From NCBI RefSeq assembly GCF_013085465.1, contig NZ_CP049838.1:7936001-8000000 (forward strand): DNA of 64,000 nucleotides, in the 5' to 3' direction. This DNA comes from Streptomyces asoensis. Lineage in GTDB: Bacteria; Actinomycetota; Actinomycetes; Streptomycetales; Streptomycetaceae. The stretch's first letter is position 1, and each line of letters opens with the position of its first letter. The notes under the pieces were generated by a model, which was given only the letters and a program-made list of their open reading frames with translations, had not been told where the DNA came from and searched no databases. A program made the position numbers and the translations under genes. Of this stretch, positions 6,290 through 15,302 are shown piece by piece.

Positions 6290-9133
6290 ATGAGCGTCAT
6301 GGCCGACGGCACGGCCGCGGCGGAGCCCGGCTCCGTCTCCGTGCGACTCGCCGCCGTCTTCCTGCCCGCGCCCCTCCCGCGCGAGGGCCGCGTCGCCTTC
6401 TGGGACCCGGCGGAAGGCCCGCTGCCCACCACCGCGGACGTGGAGCACACGGAGCTCACCGTCGTCCGGCGCCACGGCTCCGCGATCCGCCGCGATCAGA
6501 CCCCCGCCCTGTCCCTGCCGCTCGACAAGGCGCTCCCGCTGCTCGTGCGGGCCCGCCGCGACCCCGCCGCCCACCCGGCGACCGCCTGCTGGGGCGCGGC
6601 CGCGCTGCACGCGCTGCGGCTCACCGCCCGCGGCCGCCTGCTGCCCGGCCTGACACCCTCGGGACACGACGCCTGGCGGGCGGGCCCGCTGGACCCGGAG
6701 GACATCGCCCATCTGCGCGCGGTCGCCGCCGCGCTCCCGCACGAGGGCCACGCGGTGCCGCTCCCCGGCGCCGGGCCGCTCCGGCTGCCCCGGCCCGAGG
6801 CCCTGATGCGGTCCTTCCTGGACGCCGTGGCGGACACCCTGCCCCGCACCCCGGCCGCGCCGTACGCGTGCGGGAAGCCCTTCGCCGACCGCCGGCCCCA
6901 GCGGCTGCCCGGCGCGCACGACTGGGCCGCGGAGGTCGCCGCCGGCATGGACGCGGGCGTGCGGATCTCGCTCCGCCTCGACCTGTCCGCGTACGACATG
7001 TTCGACCGGCTCGACGACGGCGAGCGGACGCGCCGGGCGGGCGCCGCGATCGTCCAGGTGCACAGCCTCGCCGACCCCACCCTGATGACCGACGCGGCGG
7101 CCCTGTGGGCGGGCGAGGCCGACGCCGCCTTCGGGGCACGCGCACGCGTGGACGCGGCCCTCGCCGTACGGCGCGCGGCCCGCGTCTGGCCGCCGCTCGC
7201 CCGGCTCGCCGAACAGGACGCGCCGGACGTCCTGGCCCTGTCCGAGGACGAACTGAGCGATCTGCTCGGGGTGGCGGCCACCCGGCTCGCGGCGACCGGG
7301 GTCGCCGTGCACTGGCCGAGGGACCTGGCGCAGGACCTCAGCGCGGCCGCGGTGGTCAGGACCGCGCCCGGCTCGGCGACCGACGGCACCGGCTTCTTCG
7401 AGAGCGAGGAGCTGCTCCAGTTCCGCTGGCAGCTGGCGCTCGGCGGCGACCCGCTCAGCGAGGCCGAGATGGACACCCTGGCGGAGGCCCACCGCCCGGT
7501 GGTCCGGCTCCGTGACCAGTGGGTCCTGGTCGACCCGGCGCTCGTGCGCAAGGCCCGCAAGCGGGAACTGGGCCTGCTCGACCCGGTCGACGCCCTGTCC
7601 GTCGCCCTCAGCGGTACCGCGGAGGTCGACGGCGAGAGCGTCGAGGCGGTCCCCGTCGGCGCCCTGGCCGCCCTGCGCGACCGCCTCACCAGCGGCGTGC
7701 ACCCCGCCGATCCGCCCGCCGGTCTGCACGCCACCCTGCGCGACTACCAGCTGCGCGGCCTGGCCTGGCTGGACCTCATGACCTCGCTCGGCCTCGGCGG
7801 CTGCCTCGCCGACGACATGGGCCTCGGCAAGACGATCACCGTCATCGCCCTGCATCTGAAGCGCGCCCGCACCGAACCGACCCTGGTGGTCTGCCCGGCC
7901 TCCCTCATGGGCAACTGGCAGCGCGAGATCAACCGCTTCGCGCCCGGCGTCCCGGTCCGCCGCTTCCACGGCCCCGACCGCAGCCTGGCGGACCTCGGCG
8001 GCGGCTTCGTCCTCACCACGTACGGCACGATGCGCTCGGCGGCGCCCACCCTGGCCGGGCAGCCCTGGGGCATGGTCGTCGCGGACGAGGCCCAGCACGT
8101 GAAGAACCCCTACTCGGCGACGGCGAAGGCCCTGCGCACCATCCCGACACCCGCGCGCGTGGCCCTGACCGGCACCCCCGTCGAGAACAACCTCTCCGAG
8201 CTCTGGGCCCTGCTCGACTGGACGACACCGGGACTCCTCGGCCCCCTGAAGTCCTTCCGTGCCCGGCACGCGCGCGCGGTCGAGAACGGCGAGGACGACC
8301 AGGCGGTGGAGCGCCTGGCCCGGCTGGTCCGCCCGTTCCTCCTGCGCCGCAAGAAGTCCGACCCCGGCATCGTGCCCGAGCTGCCGCCCAAGACCGAGAC
8401 CGACCACCCGGTCCCGCTCACCCGCGAACAGGCCGCGCTGTACGAGGCGGTGGTGCGGGAGTCGCTGCTGGCCATCGAGACGGCGGACGGCATCGCCCGG
8501 CGCGGCCTGGTGCTGAAGCTGCTGGGCGCGCTCAAGCAGATCTGCGACCACCCGGCCCTGTACCTCAAGGAGGAGACCGCCTCCGTCGGCGACGCCCTGG
8601 CCGCCCGCTCCGGCAAACTCGCCCTGCTGGACGAGCTGCTGGACACCCTGCTCGCCGAGGACGGCTCGGCCCTCGTCTTCACGCAGTACGTCGGCATGGC
8701 CCGCCTGATCACCGCCCACCTCACCGCCCGCGCGGTCCCGGTCGACCTGCTGCACGGCGGCACCCCGATCCCCGAGCGGGAGCGGATGGTGGACCGCTTC
8801 CAGGCCGGTGCGACCCCGGTCCTCGTCCTCTCCCTGAAGGCCGCCGGCACCGGCCTCAACCTCACCCGCGCGGGCCATGTCGTCCACTTCGACCGCTGGT
8901 GGAACCCCGCGGTGGAGGAACAGGCCACCGACCGCGCCTACCGCATCGGCCAGACCCAGCCGGTCCAGGTGCACCGCCTCATCACCGAGGGCACGGTCGA
9001 GGACCGCATCGCCGAGATGCTCCAGGCGAAGCGCGCCCTGGCCGACGCGATCCTCGGCTCCGGCGAGTCGGCACTCACCGAACTCACGGACCGTGAACTG
9101 TCCGACCTGGTCAGGCTGCGGAGGGAGGCGTGA
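6290..9133 (+). CDS. SNF2/RapA-family DNA helicase-like ATPase
   Basis: A 947-residue SWI2/SNF2 ATPase. The N-terminal half is the divergent region common to bacterial SNF2 proteins. The motor follows with Walker A DDMGLGKT (about residues 508-515), DEAQH box (about 599), motif III LTGTPVENN, motif V SLKAAGTGLNLT and motif VI DRAYRIGQ. All key residues are intact, so it should be a dsDNA-stimulated translocase. The ATG at 6290 follows a GGGAGG site. Its stop codon overlaps the start of the SWIM-finger gene by one base, a standard actinobacterial pairing that implies joint function in DNA or chromatin remodelling. The precise role is unknown. Confidence 0.93.
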   Translation: MSVMADGTAAAEPGSVSVRLAAVFLPAPLPREGRVAFWDPAEGPLPTTADVEHTELTVVRRHGSAIRRDQTPALSLPLDKALPLLVRARRDPAAHPATACWGAAALHALRLTARGRLLPGLTPSGHDAWRAGPLDPEDIAHLRAVAAALPHEGHAVPLPGAGPLRLPRPEALMRSFLDAVADTLPRTPAAPYACGKPFADRRPQRLPGAHDWAAEVAAGMDAGVRISLRLDLSAYDMFDRLDDGERTRRAGAAIVQVHSLADPTLMTDAAALWAGEADAAFGARARVDAALAVRRAARVWPPLARLAEQDAPDVLALSEDELSDLLGVAATRLAATGVAVHWPRDLAQDLSAAAVVRTAPGSATDGTGFFESEELLQFRWQLALGGDPLSEAEMDTLAEAHRPVVRLRDQWVLVDPALVRKARKRELGLLDPVDALSVALSGTAEVDGESVEAVPVGALAALRDRLTSGVHPADPPAGLHATLRDYQLRGLAWLDLMTSLGLGGCLADDMGLGKTITVIALHLKRARTEPTLVVCPASLMGNWQREINRFAPGVPVRRFHGPDRSLADLGGGFVLTTYGTMRSAAPTLAGQPWGMVVADEAQHVKNPYSATAKALRTIPTPARVALTGTPVENNLSELWALLDWTTPGLLGPLKSFRARHARAVENGEDDQAVERLARLVRPFLLRRKKSDPGIVPELPPKTETDHPVPLTREQAALYEAVVRESLLAIETADGIARRGLVLKLLGALKQICDHPALYLKEETASVGDALAARSGKLALLDELLDTLLAEDGSALVFTQYVGMARLITAHLTARAVPVDLLHGGTPIPERERMVDRFQAGATPVLVLSLKAAGTGLNLTRAGHVVHFDRWWNPAVEEQATDRAYRIGQTQPVQVHRLITEGTVEDRIAEMLQAKRALADAILGSGESALTELTDRELSDLVRLRREA

Positions 9134-11418
9134 TGGGCGAGACGGAGAAGACCGAGACCACTGCCGAGACGGCTGCCGACACCGCGGCCGGGACCGCCGC
9201 TGCCGTCACGGCCGGGGAGCGACGGGAGAAGACCGCCGGCCCGGCCGACGAGGCACGCCGAGCCCTGCGGGCGGCTCGGGAGCGCTCGCAGGAACAGGAG
9301 CCGATGCAGGGACCGTCGCACGGGCCGACGCAGGCACCGTCGCACGGGCCGAGGCAGGCACCGTCGCACGAGTCCACGGTGCGGCCCGGAAGCCCCGCCT
9401 CCAGGCCCGGCGACGCGGCCCGCGCGGCCCTGCGGCGCGGGGCGGAACCCGTGCCCGCGAAGGACACCGCGCCCGTGGTGGACTCGACCCCCGCGGAAGC
9501 CGCCCCGGTCGCCGACGCAGCTTCCACCGTGGCCCCCGCCGCGCCCGCGGCGGACACCGCGCCCGTGGCGGACTCGACCCCCGCGGGAGCCACCCCGGCC
9601 GCCGACGCCGTAGTGGCCCCCGCCCACCCGGCGGAGGCCTTGCCGGCGGTGCCCTCGTCGGTCGATGCTCCGCCGGCGGCCGCCGAGCCGCGCGCCCCGC
9701 AGGCCGGCACCGGCTCGCGCCCCGGGGACATCGCCCGGGAGGCCCTGCGCGCCGCCCGCGCGGAGGCACGGCAGAGCCCGGCCGAGACCCGGACGCGGGC
9801 AGGCCGCGGGACCCCGCGCGGCGACGCCGGCCCCCGCACCGACGCACGCCCCACCGGCGCACGCGCCACCGAAGCCCGGCGACACCGCGCCGCACATGAC
9901 CAGGTCGCCGACGAACGAGCGCGTGTCGTACGGGAGTTGCTCGCGGACGCCTTCCGGATGCCGTCGGAGGAGACTGCCGAGGCCGCCCCTGTGGCCGAGT
10001 CCGACCCTGAGGCCGAGACCGCCCCCAAGGCCGAGACCGCCCCCGGCAACGCGACGGCGACCGACGGAAGTTCAGCCGAAGGGGCACCCTCCGCGACACT
10101 CCCGACTCTCCTCGGAAGCGCACCTTCCCCGCCTCCCGAACCGTCCCGTAGCCCCCGCTCCATGGCCGCCCCCGCACGGGACGGCGAACACCGCCGCACC
10201 TTCCCCGCCTTCCCGCCGCGCACCGGCGGATCCTTCGCCGGGACCTGGTGGGGCAACGCCTGGGTCGCCGCGCTGGAGGAGGGCGCCCTCGACGCCAAGC
10301 GCCTGGCCCGCGGGCGCGGTTACGCGGAGCAGGGAAACGTGGACGCCATCACCGTGACCCCCGGGCTCGTGCTGGCGTATGTGCAGGGCAGCCGTCCCCG
10401 CCCCTACCGCGTACAGGTGCGGCTGCGCACCCTCGGCGGCGAGGACTGGGAGCGCTTCCTGGAAGCGGCCGTCGAGCGCCCCGGGCACATCGCCGCGCTG
10501 CTCGACAAGGAGATGCCCGAGTCCCTCGCCGAGTGCGGGGTGCCGCTGCTGCCCGGCCCCGGTGACCTCGAGCCGCAGTGCAGCTGCCCCGACCGCGGTC
10601 ACCCCTGCAAGCACGCGGCCGCCCTCTGCTACCAGACCGCGCGGCTGCTCGACGCCGACCCGTTCGTGCTGCTCCTGCTGCGCGGCCGGGGCGAACGCGA
10701 GGTGCTCGACACGCTGTCCCGCCGTAACGCCACCCGCGCGGCCCGCGCCGCCCAGGAACAGGAACCGGAACCCCTGCCGGGCGTACGGGCCGCCGAAGCC
10801 CTCGCCGAGCGCCGGCTCCCGCCGCTGCCCGCCCCGCTGCCCGTGCCCCCGCACCCCGAGCAGCCCCCCGCCTACCCGTCCGCGCCGAACGGCCCCGACT
10901 CCTTCGCGCTGGACCACCTCGCGACCGACGCGGCCGCCCGTGCCCACGCCCTGCTGGTCACCGGCCAGGACGAGATCGGCGAACTGACCCTCTGGCGGGA
11001 CGCCGTACGGCTCGCCGCGTCCCGCCCCGGGTCCGGGCTCACCGTCACCACCCGCGCCCTCTACGCCGCGCTCGCCTCCGCCGCCGGCCGCACCCCCGTC
11101 GAACTGGCCCGCGCGGTGGCCGCCTGGCGGCAGGGCGGGCCGGACGGGCTCACCGTCCTGGAGGAGACCTGGGACCCGCCGGCGGGCCGCTTCGACCGGG
11201 CCCGGCCGCTCCTCCTCGCCGCCGACCTCCCGGCCTTCCGCCCGCGCCGCAACCACCTCACCCACCCCCGGGGCCATGTCCAACTCCGCTTCGGCCGCGA
11301 CGGGTTGTGGTACGCGTACGAGTCCGAACCGGGCCACGACGACTGGTGGCCACGCGGCACCCCAGACCCGGACCCGGTGGGCGCGCTGACCGGTCTCGGC
11401 GGCTCGGACGAGCTCTGA
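9133..11418 (+). CDS. SWIM zinc-finger protein with low-complexity N-terminal half
   Basis: A 761-residue protein translated from an ATG that overlaps the SNF2 stop (TGATG); a GTG one codon earlier is also possible. Residues 1 to about 345 are a disordered Ala/Pro/Thr/Glu-rich stretch with internal repeats (DTAPVVDSTPAEAAP and DTAPVADSTPAGATP; QAPSHGP). A conserved region starts near FPAFPPRTGGSFAGTWWGNA, followed by the zinc finger CSCPDRGHPCKH beginning at Cys483, which fits the SWIM pattern CxCx(n)CxH. SWIM fingers bind nucleic acid or protein. The gene is translationally coupled to the helicase, so the two probably act as one complex. Confidence 0.9.
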   Translation: MGETEKTETTAETAADTAAGTAAAVTAGERREKTAGPADEARRALRAARERSQEQEPMQGPSHGPTQAPSHGPRQAPSHESTVRPGSPASRPGDAARAALRRGAEPVPAKDTAPVVDSTPAEAAPVADAASTVAPAAPAADTAPVADSTPAGATPAADAVVAPAHPAEALPAVPSSVDAPPAAAEPRAPQAGTGSRPGDIAREALRAARAEARQSPAETRTRAGRGTPRGDAGPRTDARPTGARATEARRHRAAHDQVADERARVVRELLADAFRMPSEETAEAAPVAESDPEAETAPKAETAPGNATATDGSSAEGAPSATLPTLLGSAPSPPPEPSRSPRSMAAPARDGEHRRTFPAFPPRTGGSFAGTWWGNAWVAALEEGALDAKRLARGRGYAEQGNVDAITVTPGLVLAYVQGSRPRPYRVQVRLRTLGGEDWERFLEAAVERPGHIAALLDKEMPESLAECGVPLLPGPGDLEPQCSCPDRGHPCKHAAALCYQTARLLDADPFVLLLLRGRGEREVLDTLSRRNATRAARAAQEQEPEPLPGVRAAEALAERRLPPLPAPLPVPPHPEQPPAYPSAPNGPDSFALDHLATDAAARAHALLVTGQDEIGELTLWRDAVRLAASRPGSGLTVTTRALYAALASAAGRTPVELARAVAAWRQGGPDGLTVLEETWDPPAGRFDRARPLLLAADLPAFRPRRNHLTHPRGHVQLRFGRDGLWYAYESEPGHDDWWPRGTPDPDPVGALTGLGGSDEL

Positions 11419-11507
11419 CCCGCCCTGACCCGCCCGCCGGGTGACCGCCGCTCGCGACCGCCCCAACTCCCCGGATCCTCCCCCCACTTCTCCGCCCGCC
11501 TCGTACG

Positions 11508-11582
11508 ATGGCGCCCGTGACTGTCGACGACCACCGCCACGCCCCGCGGTACCGCGCGCTGCTCTCGCGCGGCTGTTGTTGA
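11508..11582 (+). CDS. Putative 24-residue leader peptide ending Cys-Cys
   Basis: A short frame starting ATG GCG CCC GTG and reading MAPVTVDDHRHAPRYRALLS then RGCC, stop. It lies 104 bases upstream of the sulfite-oxidase-type gene on the same strand. An in-frame GTG three codons later could also start it. Two consecutive Cys codons (TGT TGT, both unusual in such GC-rich DNA, where TGC dominates) immediately before the stop are what one expects of a cysteine-sensing attenuation peptide. Small Cys-ending leader peptides are known ahead of actinobacterial sulfur genes. Regulation here is inferred from position and composition. Confidence 0.5.
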   Translation: MAPVTVDDHRHAPRYRALLSRGCC

Positions 11583-11686
11583 TCCTCACCTCACCCCTCT
11601 CCGCCCTCCTGCCGTGGACGCGCCGCGCCTTCTGACGCCCTGATCGCGTCCCGGTTCAGGCACCCCACCCCCGGAAAGGCAGGCCC

Positions 11687-12949
11687 ATGCCCATGTCTCC
11701 CACGCCCGAATCCGCCTACGACCGCCGCAGACTGCACCAGTGGCTGGCCGGCGAGGCCCGCGCCGACGGTGTCTCCCGGCGCGATCTGCTCCGCCTCGTC
11801 GCCGCCGCCGGACTCGCCACCGCCGTGGCCCCCGCGTTCTCCGCGCCGGCCGCCGCAGCGACGTCACCCGGAATCGTCAAGGCGCTCCCCGACGACTGGT
11901 TCACCGTCCGGGGCACCAACGCCGAGACGAAGTTCGCGTCCCTCGCCGGGACCGGCTACCACACCCCCGTCGACCACTTCTTCGTCCGCAACCACACCTC
12001 CACCCCCGTGCTCGACGCCGCCGACTGGACCCTCACCGTCCATGGCGACGGCCTCACCCACGCCACCCCGGTCGAGTTCACCCTCGACGACCTGAGGAAG
12101 TTCCCCTCGGTCACCCGCACGGCGTTCGTGGAGTGCGCGGGCAACGGCCGCAGCTTCTTCACCTCCCAGCAGGGCCAGACCGTCACCGGCACGGCGTGGA
12201 CGCTGGGCGCGATCGGCACCGCGCGCTGGCGCGGGGTCCGCCTCGCCGACGTCCTGCGGCGGGCGGGGCTCGCCCGCGACGCGGTCGACGTCCTGCCGCG
12301 CGGCCTCGACCCCGACTACGTCACCGCCGACGGCACCGACCTCGGCCGGGTCCGCCGGCCCCTGCCGGTCTCCAAGGCGCTCGACGACGTCCTCCTCGCG
12401 TACGAGATGAACGGCGAGCCGCTGCCGTACGACCACGGCTTCCCCGTACGCGTCCTGGTGCCGAACTGGATCGGCATCGCGTCGATCAAGTGGGTCGGTG
12501 ACATCGAGGTGTCCGCGCAGCCCCTCTACTCGCCCTGGAACACCGACTTCTACCGGCTGTTCGGCAGCGCCCACCCCGAAGGCGGCAGCGCCCCGCTGAC
12601 CCGGCAGACCGTCAAGAGCGCCTGGGAGCTGCCCTGGGACGCGAGCCTCGGGGCGGGTGCCGTGCACCGTCTGACCGGACGCTCCTGGTCCGGCGCCGGG
12701 GCCGTCGTACGTGTCGACGTCAGTACCGACGGAGGGACCAGCTGGCGGCGCGCCCGGCTGCACGACGCCCCTCGCCGCGCGGGCTGGGTCCGCTGGTCCA
12801 CCGACTGGCACCCGTCGGCCCCGGGCGGGTACACCCTGCTGGCCCGGGCCACCGACAGCACCGGCCGCACCCAGCCCGAGACGACCGTCCCGAACACACA
12901 GGGCTATCTGTTCGACGCCGTGGTCCGGCACCCCGTACGGGCGGTGTGA
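11687..12949 (+). CDS. Exported molybdopterin-dependent sulfite oxidase-like enzyme
   Basis: A 420-residue oxidoreductase. A twin-arginine signal SRRDLLRLVAAAG (about residues 30-42) followed by an Ala-rich stretch predicts folded export with the cofactor already bound. The Moco domain contains FVECAGNGR with molybdenum-ligand Cys150, followed by the C-terminal dimerisation domain with PVRVLVPNWIGIASIKWVGD. The family oxidises sulfite or reduces S-/N-oxides. There is no heme domain, so an electron acceptor must be encoded elsewhere. The Cys-Cys leader peptide upstream supports a sulfur-related role. The ATG at 11687 gives MPMSPTPES; the second ATG at 11693 is equally possible. Confidence 0.9.
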   Translation: MPMSPTPESAYDRRRLHQWLAGEARADGVSRRDLLRLVAAAGLATAVAPAFSAPAAAATSPGIVKALPDDWFTVRGTNAETKFASLAGTGYHTPVDHFFVRNHTSTPVLDAADWTLTVHGDGLTHATPVEFTLDDLRKFPSVTRTAFVECAGNGRSFFTSQQGQTVTGTAWTLGAIGTARWRGVRLADVLRRAGLARDAVDVLPRGLDPDYVTADGTDLGRVRRPLPVSKALDDVLLAYEMNGEPLPYDHGFPVRVLVPNWIGIASIKWVGDIEVSAQPLYSPWNTDFYRLFGSAHPEGGSAPLTRQTVKSAWELPWDASLGAGAVHRLTGRSWSGAGAVVRVDVSTDGGTSWRRARLHDAPRRAGWVRWSTDWHPSAPGGYTLLARATDSTGRTQPETTVPNTQGYLFDAVVRHPVRAV

Positions 12950-13360
12950 GGGGCGCGTACGGCAGGACGGTCCGGCGCAGAGCAGGTCGTCCGGAGTCCC
13001 TCGGGTGGCCGGCGGCGATGCGGTCCGCAGCCGGCCGGCCGGCTGGGCTCGGGTGGGGCAGCCGCCGTTCGGCGTCGCCCGAGTCGGCGCCGGACGACGG
13101 ACCGGCGTCGTCCAGCAGGTCACCGGGGCGAGAGTGTTCGCCGTCGCGCTGCACACCGACGCCGACCGGGCCCAGGTGACCGCACGTGGTGGCGCGGTCG
13201 GCGGACGTGGGTGCCGAGGCGGCCACCCCGCAGCCCGAGGTCTTCGACCGCCGGGTGTGGGCCCGGCCCGAGGAGCTTCCCGGTCCGCTGTTCCCGGCGA
13301 GCGCCGCTCTGCTCGCCGCCTGGCAGGGGAAGCCCGTACCCGGCGGATGGATTCAGCGCC
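12950..13360. other. Gene-poor decayed stretch upstream of the MFS remnant
   Basis: About 400 bases with no complete gene. Short protein-like pieces appear in different plus frames: RVFAVALHTDADRAQVTARG near 13135-13195, and EVFDRRVWARPEELPGPLFP followed by ASAALLAAWQGK near 13240-13330. They have normal high-GC codon character but no shared frame, start codon or ribosome site, as expected for pieces of broken genes. I could not identify the parent families. Confidence 0.5.
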
Positions 13361-13936
13361 ATGGGCGCGGCGGGCTTCTCGCTCGGTGTCGTCACCGCCG
13401 GACAGCTGCTCTACACCACTGTGGAGCAAGGCGCCTACACCACGCACCTGTTGCCCGCGGCACTCCTGGTCGGCACGGGCATCGCCATCGCCCACCCGGC
13501 AGCCGTCATGCTCGCCAGCGCGGCTGCGTCCCTCGACGACCAGGGCACCGCGTCGGGCTTCCTGGTGACCTGCCAACAGGCAGGCGGAGCCACGGGGGTC
13601 GCGGCGGTGACCGCCATCCGGAGTGTCGCCCCCGGCACCTTCTGGAGCGGCCCGTACAGCCTGTGGGGGTGCTTCGCCTTCGCCGCCGCGTCGCTGCCCG
13701 GCTGCCTCCTTCTCCTGCCTCCCGGGGAAGACCCGCGGGAACGGTGCGACGACCCGGGCCCAGCACACCGCGCCCCTCGCGGAACGAACTCGCTGACCCC
13801 TCTCGGATCTCCCGGAAGGCACCCGCCGTGGGCCGTACGTCACCTGCGGTCGTCCCTCCGGCGATGGCAGGATGAGTTCTTGTTCACCGGTCGTCGCGAG
13901 AGGACGAGACCCGCTAGGTTCGCCCCGGCGACGTGA
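13361..13936 (+). pseudogene. C-terminal remnant of a DHA2-type MFS transporter
   Basis: The frame encodes the last three or four membrane helices of a drug:proton antiporter: GAAGFSLGVVTAGQLLY, then THLLPAALLVGTGIAIAHPA, then the signature ASGFLVTCQQAGGATGVAAV. A non-homologous Arg/Pro-rich tail follows. Intact members have 12-14 helices and about 450-500 residues, so at least two thirds is missing at the N-terminal side. There is no plausible ribosome site. It lies in a decayed interval between the sulfite oxidase-like gene and the PcaDC-like gene. Confidence 0.7.
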
Positions 13937-13966
13937 GTTTTCGTGATGCATGAGAGGGTCATACGG

Positions 13967-15277
13967 GTGAGCGAGACACCACCGAACACCCTGCAATACC
14001 GCTTCGACGGGCCGGAAGACGCTCCGGTCCTGATCCTGGGTCCCTCACTGGGTACGACATGGCACATGTGGGACCGTCAGGTTCCCGAGCTGGCCCAGCA
14101 GTGGCGGATCTTCCGTTACGACCTGCCCGGCCACGGCGGCGCCCCTGCCTACCCGGTCGGCTCCGTCTCCGACCTGGCCGGGCGGCTGCTCGCCACCCTC
14201 GACGGGCTCGGGGTGCAGCGCTTCGGCTACGCGGGCTGCGCGTTCGGCGGCGCGGTCGGCGTGGAGCTGGCGCTGCGGCACCCGGAGCGGGTCGCCTCCC
14301 TCGCGCTGATCGCGGCCTCGCCGCGGTTCGGCACGGCCGACGAGTTCCGGCAGCGGGGCGTGATAGTCCGTACGAACGGCCTCGACCCCATCGCCCGCAG
14401 CTCGCCCGACCGCTGGTTCACCAGCGGCTTCGCGGCCGCGCAGCCCGCGATCACCGAGTGGGCCGTGCAGATGGTGCGCACCACCGACCCCGGCTGCTAC
14501 ATAGCGGCCTGCGAGGCGCTCGCCTCCTTCGACGTGCGGGCCGAGATCGGTCTCGTCGGTGTGCCCACGCTGGTCCTCGTCGGCTCGGACGACCAGGTCA
14601 CCGGCCCCGCCGAGGCGCGCACCCTGGTGGCCGGCATCCCGGACGCCCGGCTGGCCGTCGTACCGGGCGCCTCGCACCTGGTCCCGGTGGAGCAGCCCGC
14701 GGCCGTGACAGACCTGCTGGTCCGCCACTTCTCCACCGCCTGGCAGCCCGCCTACGACTCCGGCACCGGGCAGACGGCCGTGCCGGGCATCCCCGTCAGG
14801 GCGGTCCCGATCGCGCCCCAGCAGCCTCCGCAGCCGGTGGCCATCGCGGAGATCGCGCCCGCCCCCGTCCTCGAACCGGTGCAGGTCATGGGCCGCCCCG
14901 ATCCGTACGACGCCGGTCTGAAGGTGCGCCGGGAGGTCCTCGGGGACGCCCATGTGGACCGGGCGCTGTCGCAGGCCGACGACTTCTCCGGGGAGTTCCA
15001 GGAGTTCATCACCCGCTATGCCTGGGGCGAGATCTGGGACCGGCCCGGCCTGGACCGGCGCTCCCGCTCCTGCGTCACGCTCACCGCGCTGGTCGCGGGG
15101 GGCCACCTGGAGGAGCTCGCCTTCCACATCCGTGCCGCGCTGCGCAACGGCCTCACCCCGGACGAGATCAAGGAGGTGCTGCTCCAGGCGGCCGTCTACT
15201 GCGGCGTACCCGCGGCGAACAGCGCGTTCAAGGTGGCGCAGCAGGTCATCCGGGAGGAGACCACCCCCACCGAGTGA
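13967..15277 (+). CDS. Alpha/beta-hydrolase fused to carboxymuconolactone decarboxylase (PcaDC/PcaL-like), nucleophile Ser replaced
   Basis: A 436-residue two-domain protein. Residues 1 to about 250 are an alpha/beta hydrolase similar to 3-oxoadipate enol-lactonase; a Pro/Ala-rich linker of about 55 residues follows; the last ~125 residues are a carboxymuconolactone decarboxylase-like domain (DRRSRSCVTLTALVAGGHLE, YCGVPAANSAF). This matches the PcaD-PcaC fusion of the protocatechuate branch of the beta-ketoadipate pathway. However, the nucleophile elbow GxSxG reads GCAFG, with Ala92 (GCG at 14240-14242) where the catalytic Ser should be, so lactonase activity is doubtful. The GTG at 13967 follows GAGAGGG. 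No other pca genes are near, so the role is unclear. Confidence 0.82.
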   Translation: MSETPPNTLQYRFDGPEDAPVLILGPSLGTTWHMWDRQVPELAQQWRIFRYDLPGHGGAPAYPVGSVSDLAGRLLATLDGLGVQRFGYAGCAFGGAVGVELALRHPERVASLALIAASPRFGTADEFRQRGVIVRTNGLDPIARSSPDRWFTSGFAAAQPAITEWAVQMVRTTDPGCYIAACEALASFDVRAEIGLVGVPTLVLVGSDDQVTGPAEARTLVAGIPDARLAVVPGASHLVPVEQPAAVTDLLVRHFSTAWQPAYDSGTGQTAVPGIPVRAVPIAPQQPPQPVAIAEIAPAPVLEPVQVMGRPDPYDAGLKVRREVLGDAHVDRALSQADDFSGEFQEFITRYAWGEIWDRPGLDRRSRSCVTLTALVAGGHLEELAFHIRAALRNGLTPDEIKEVLLQAAVYCGVPAANSAFKVAQQVIREETTPTE

Positions 15278-15302
15278 GCCCCGCGCAGGACGCGGGGGCA
15301 GG

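Noticed and set aside
6143..8974. 943-codon minus-strand frame opposite the SNF2 gene
   Set aside because: Mirror image of a gene with complete helicase motifs; codon composition is that of an antisense frame.
11441..11635. 64-codon frame covering the leader-peptide region
   Set aside because: It is in a different frame from the Cys-Cys peptide, has no ribosome site, and its Pro-rich translation looks random.
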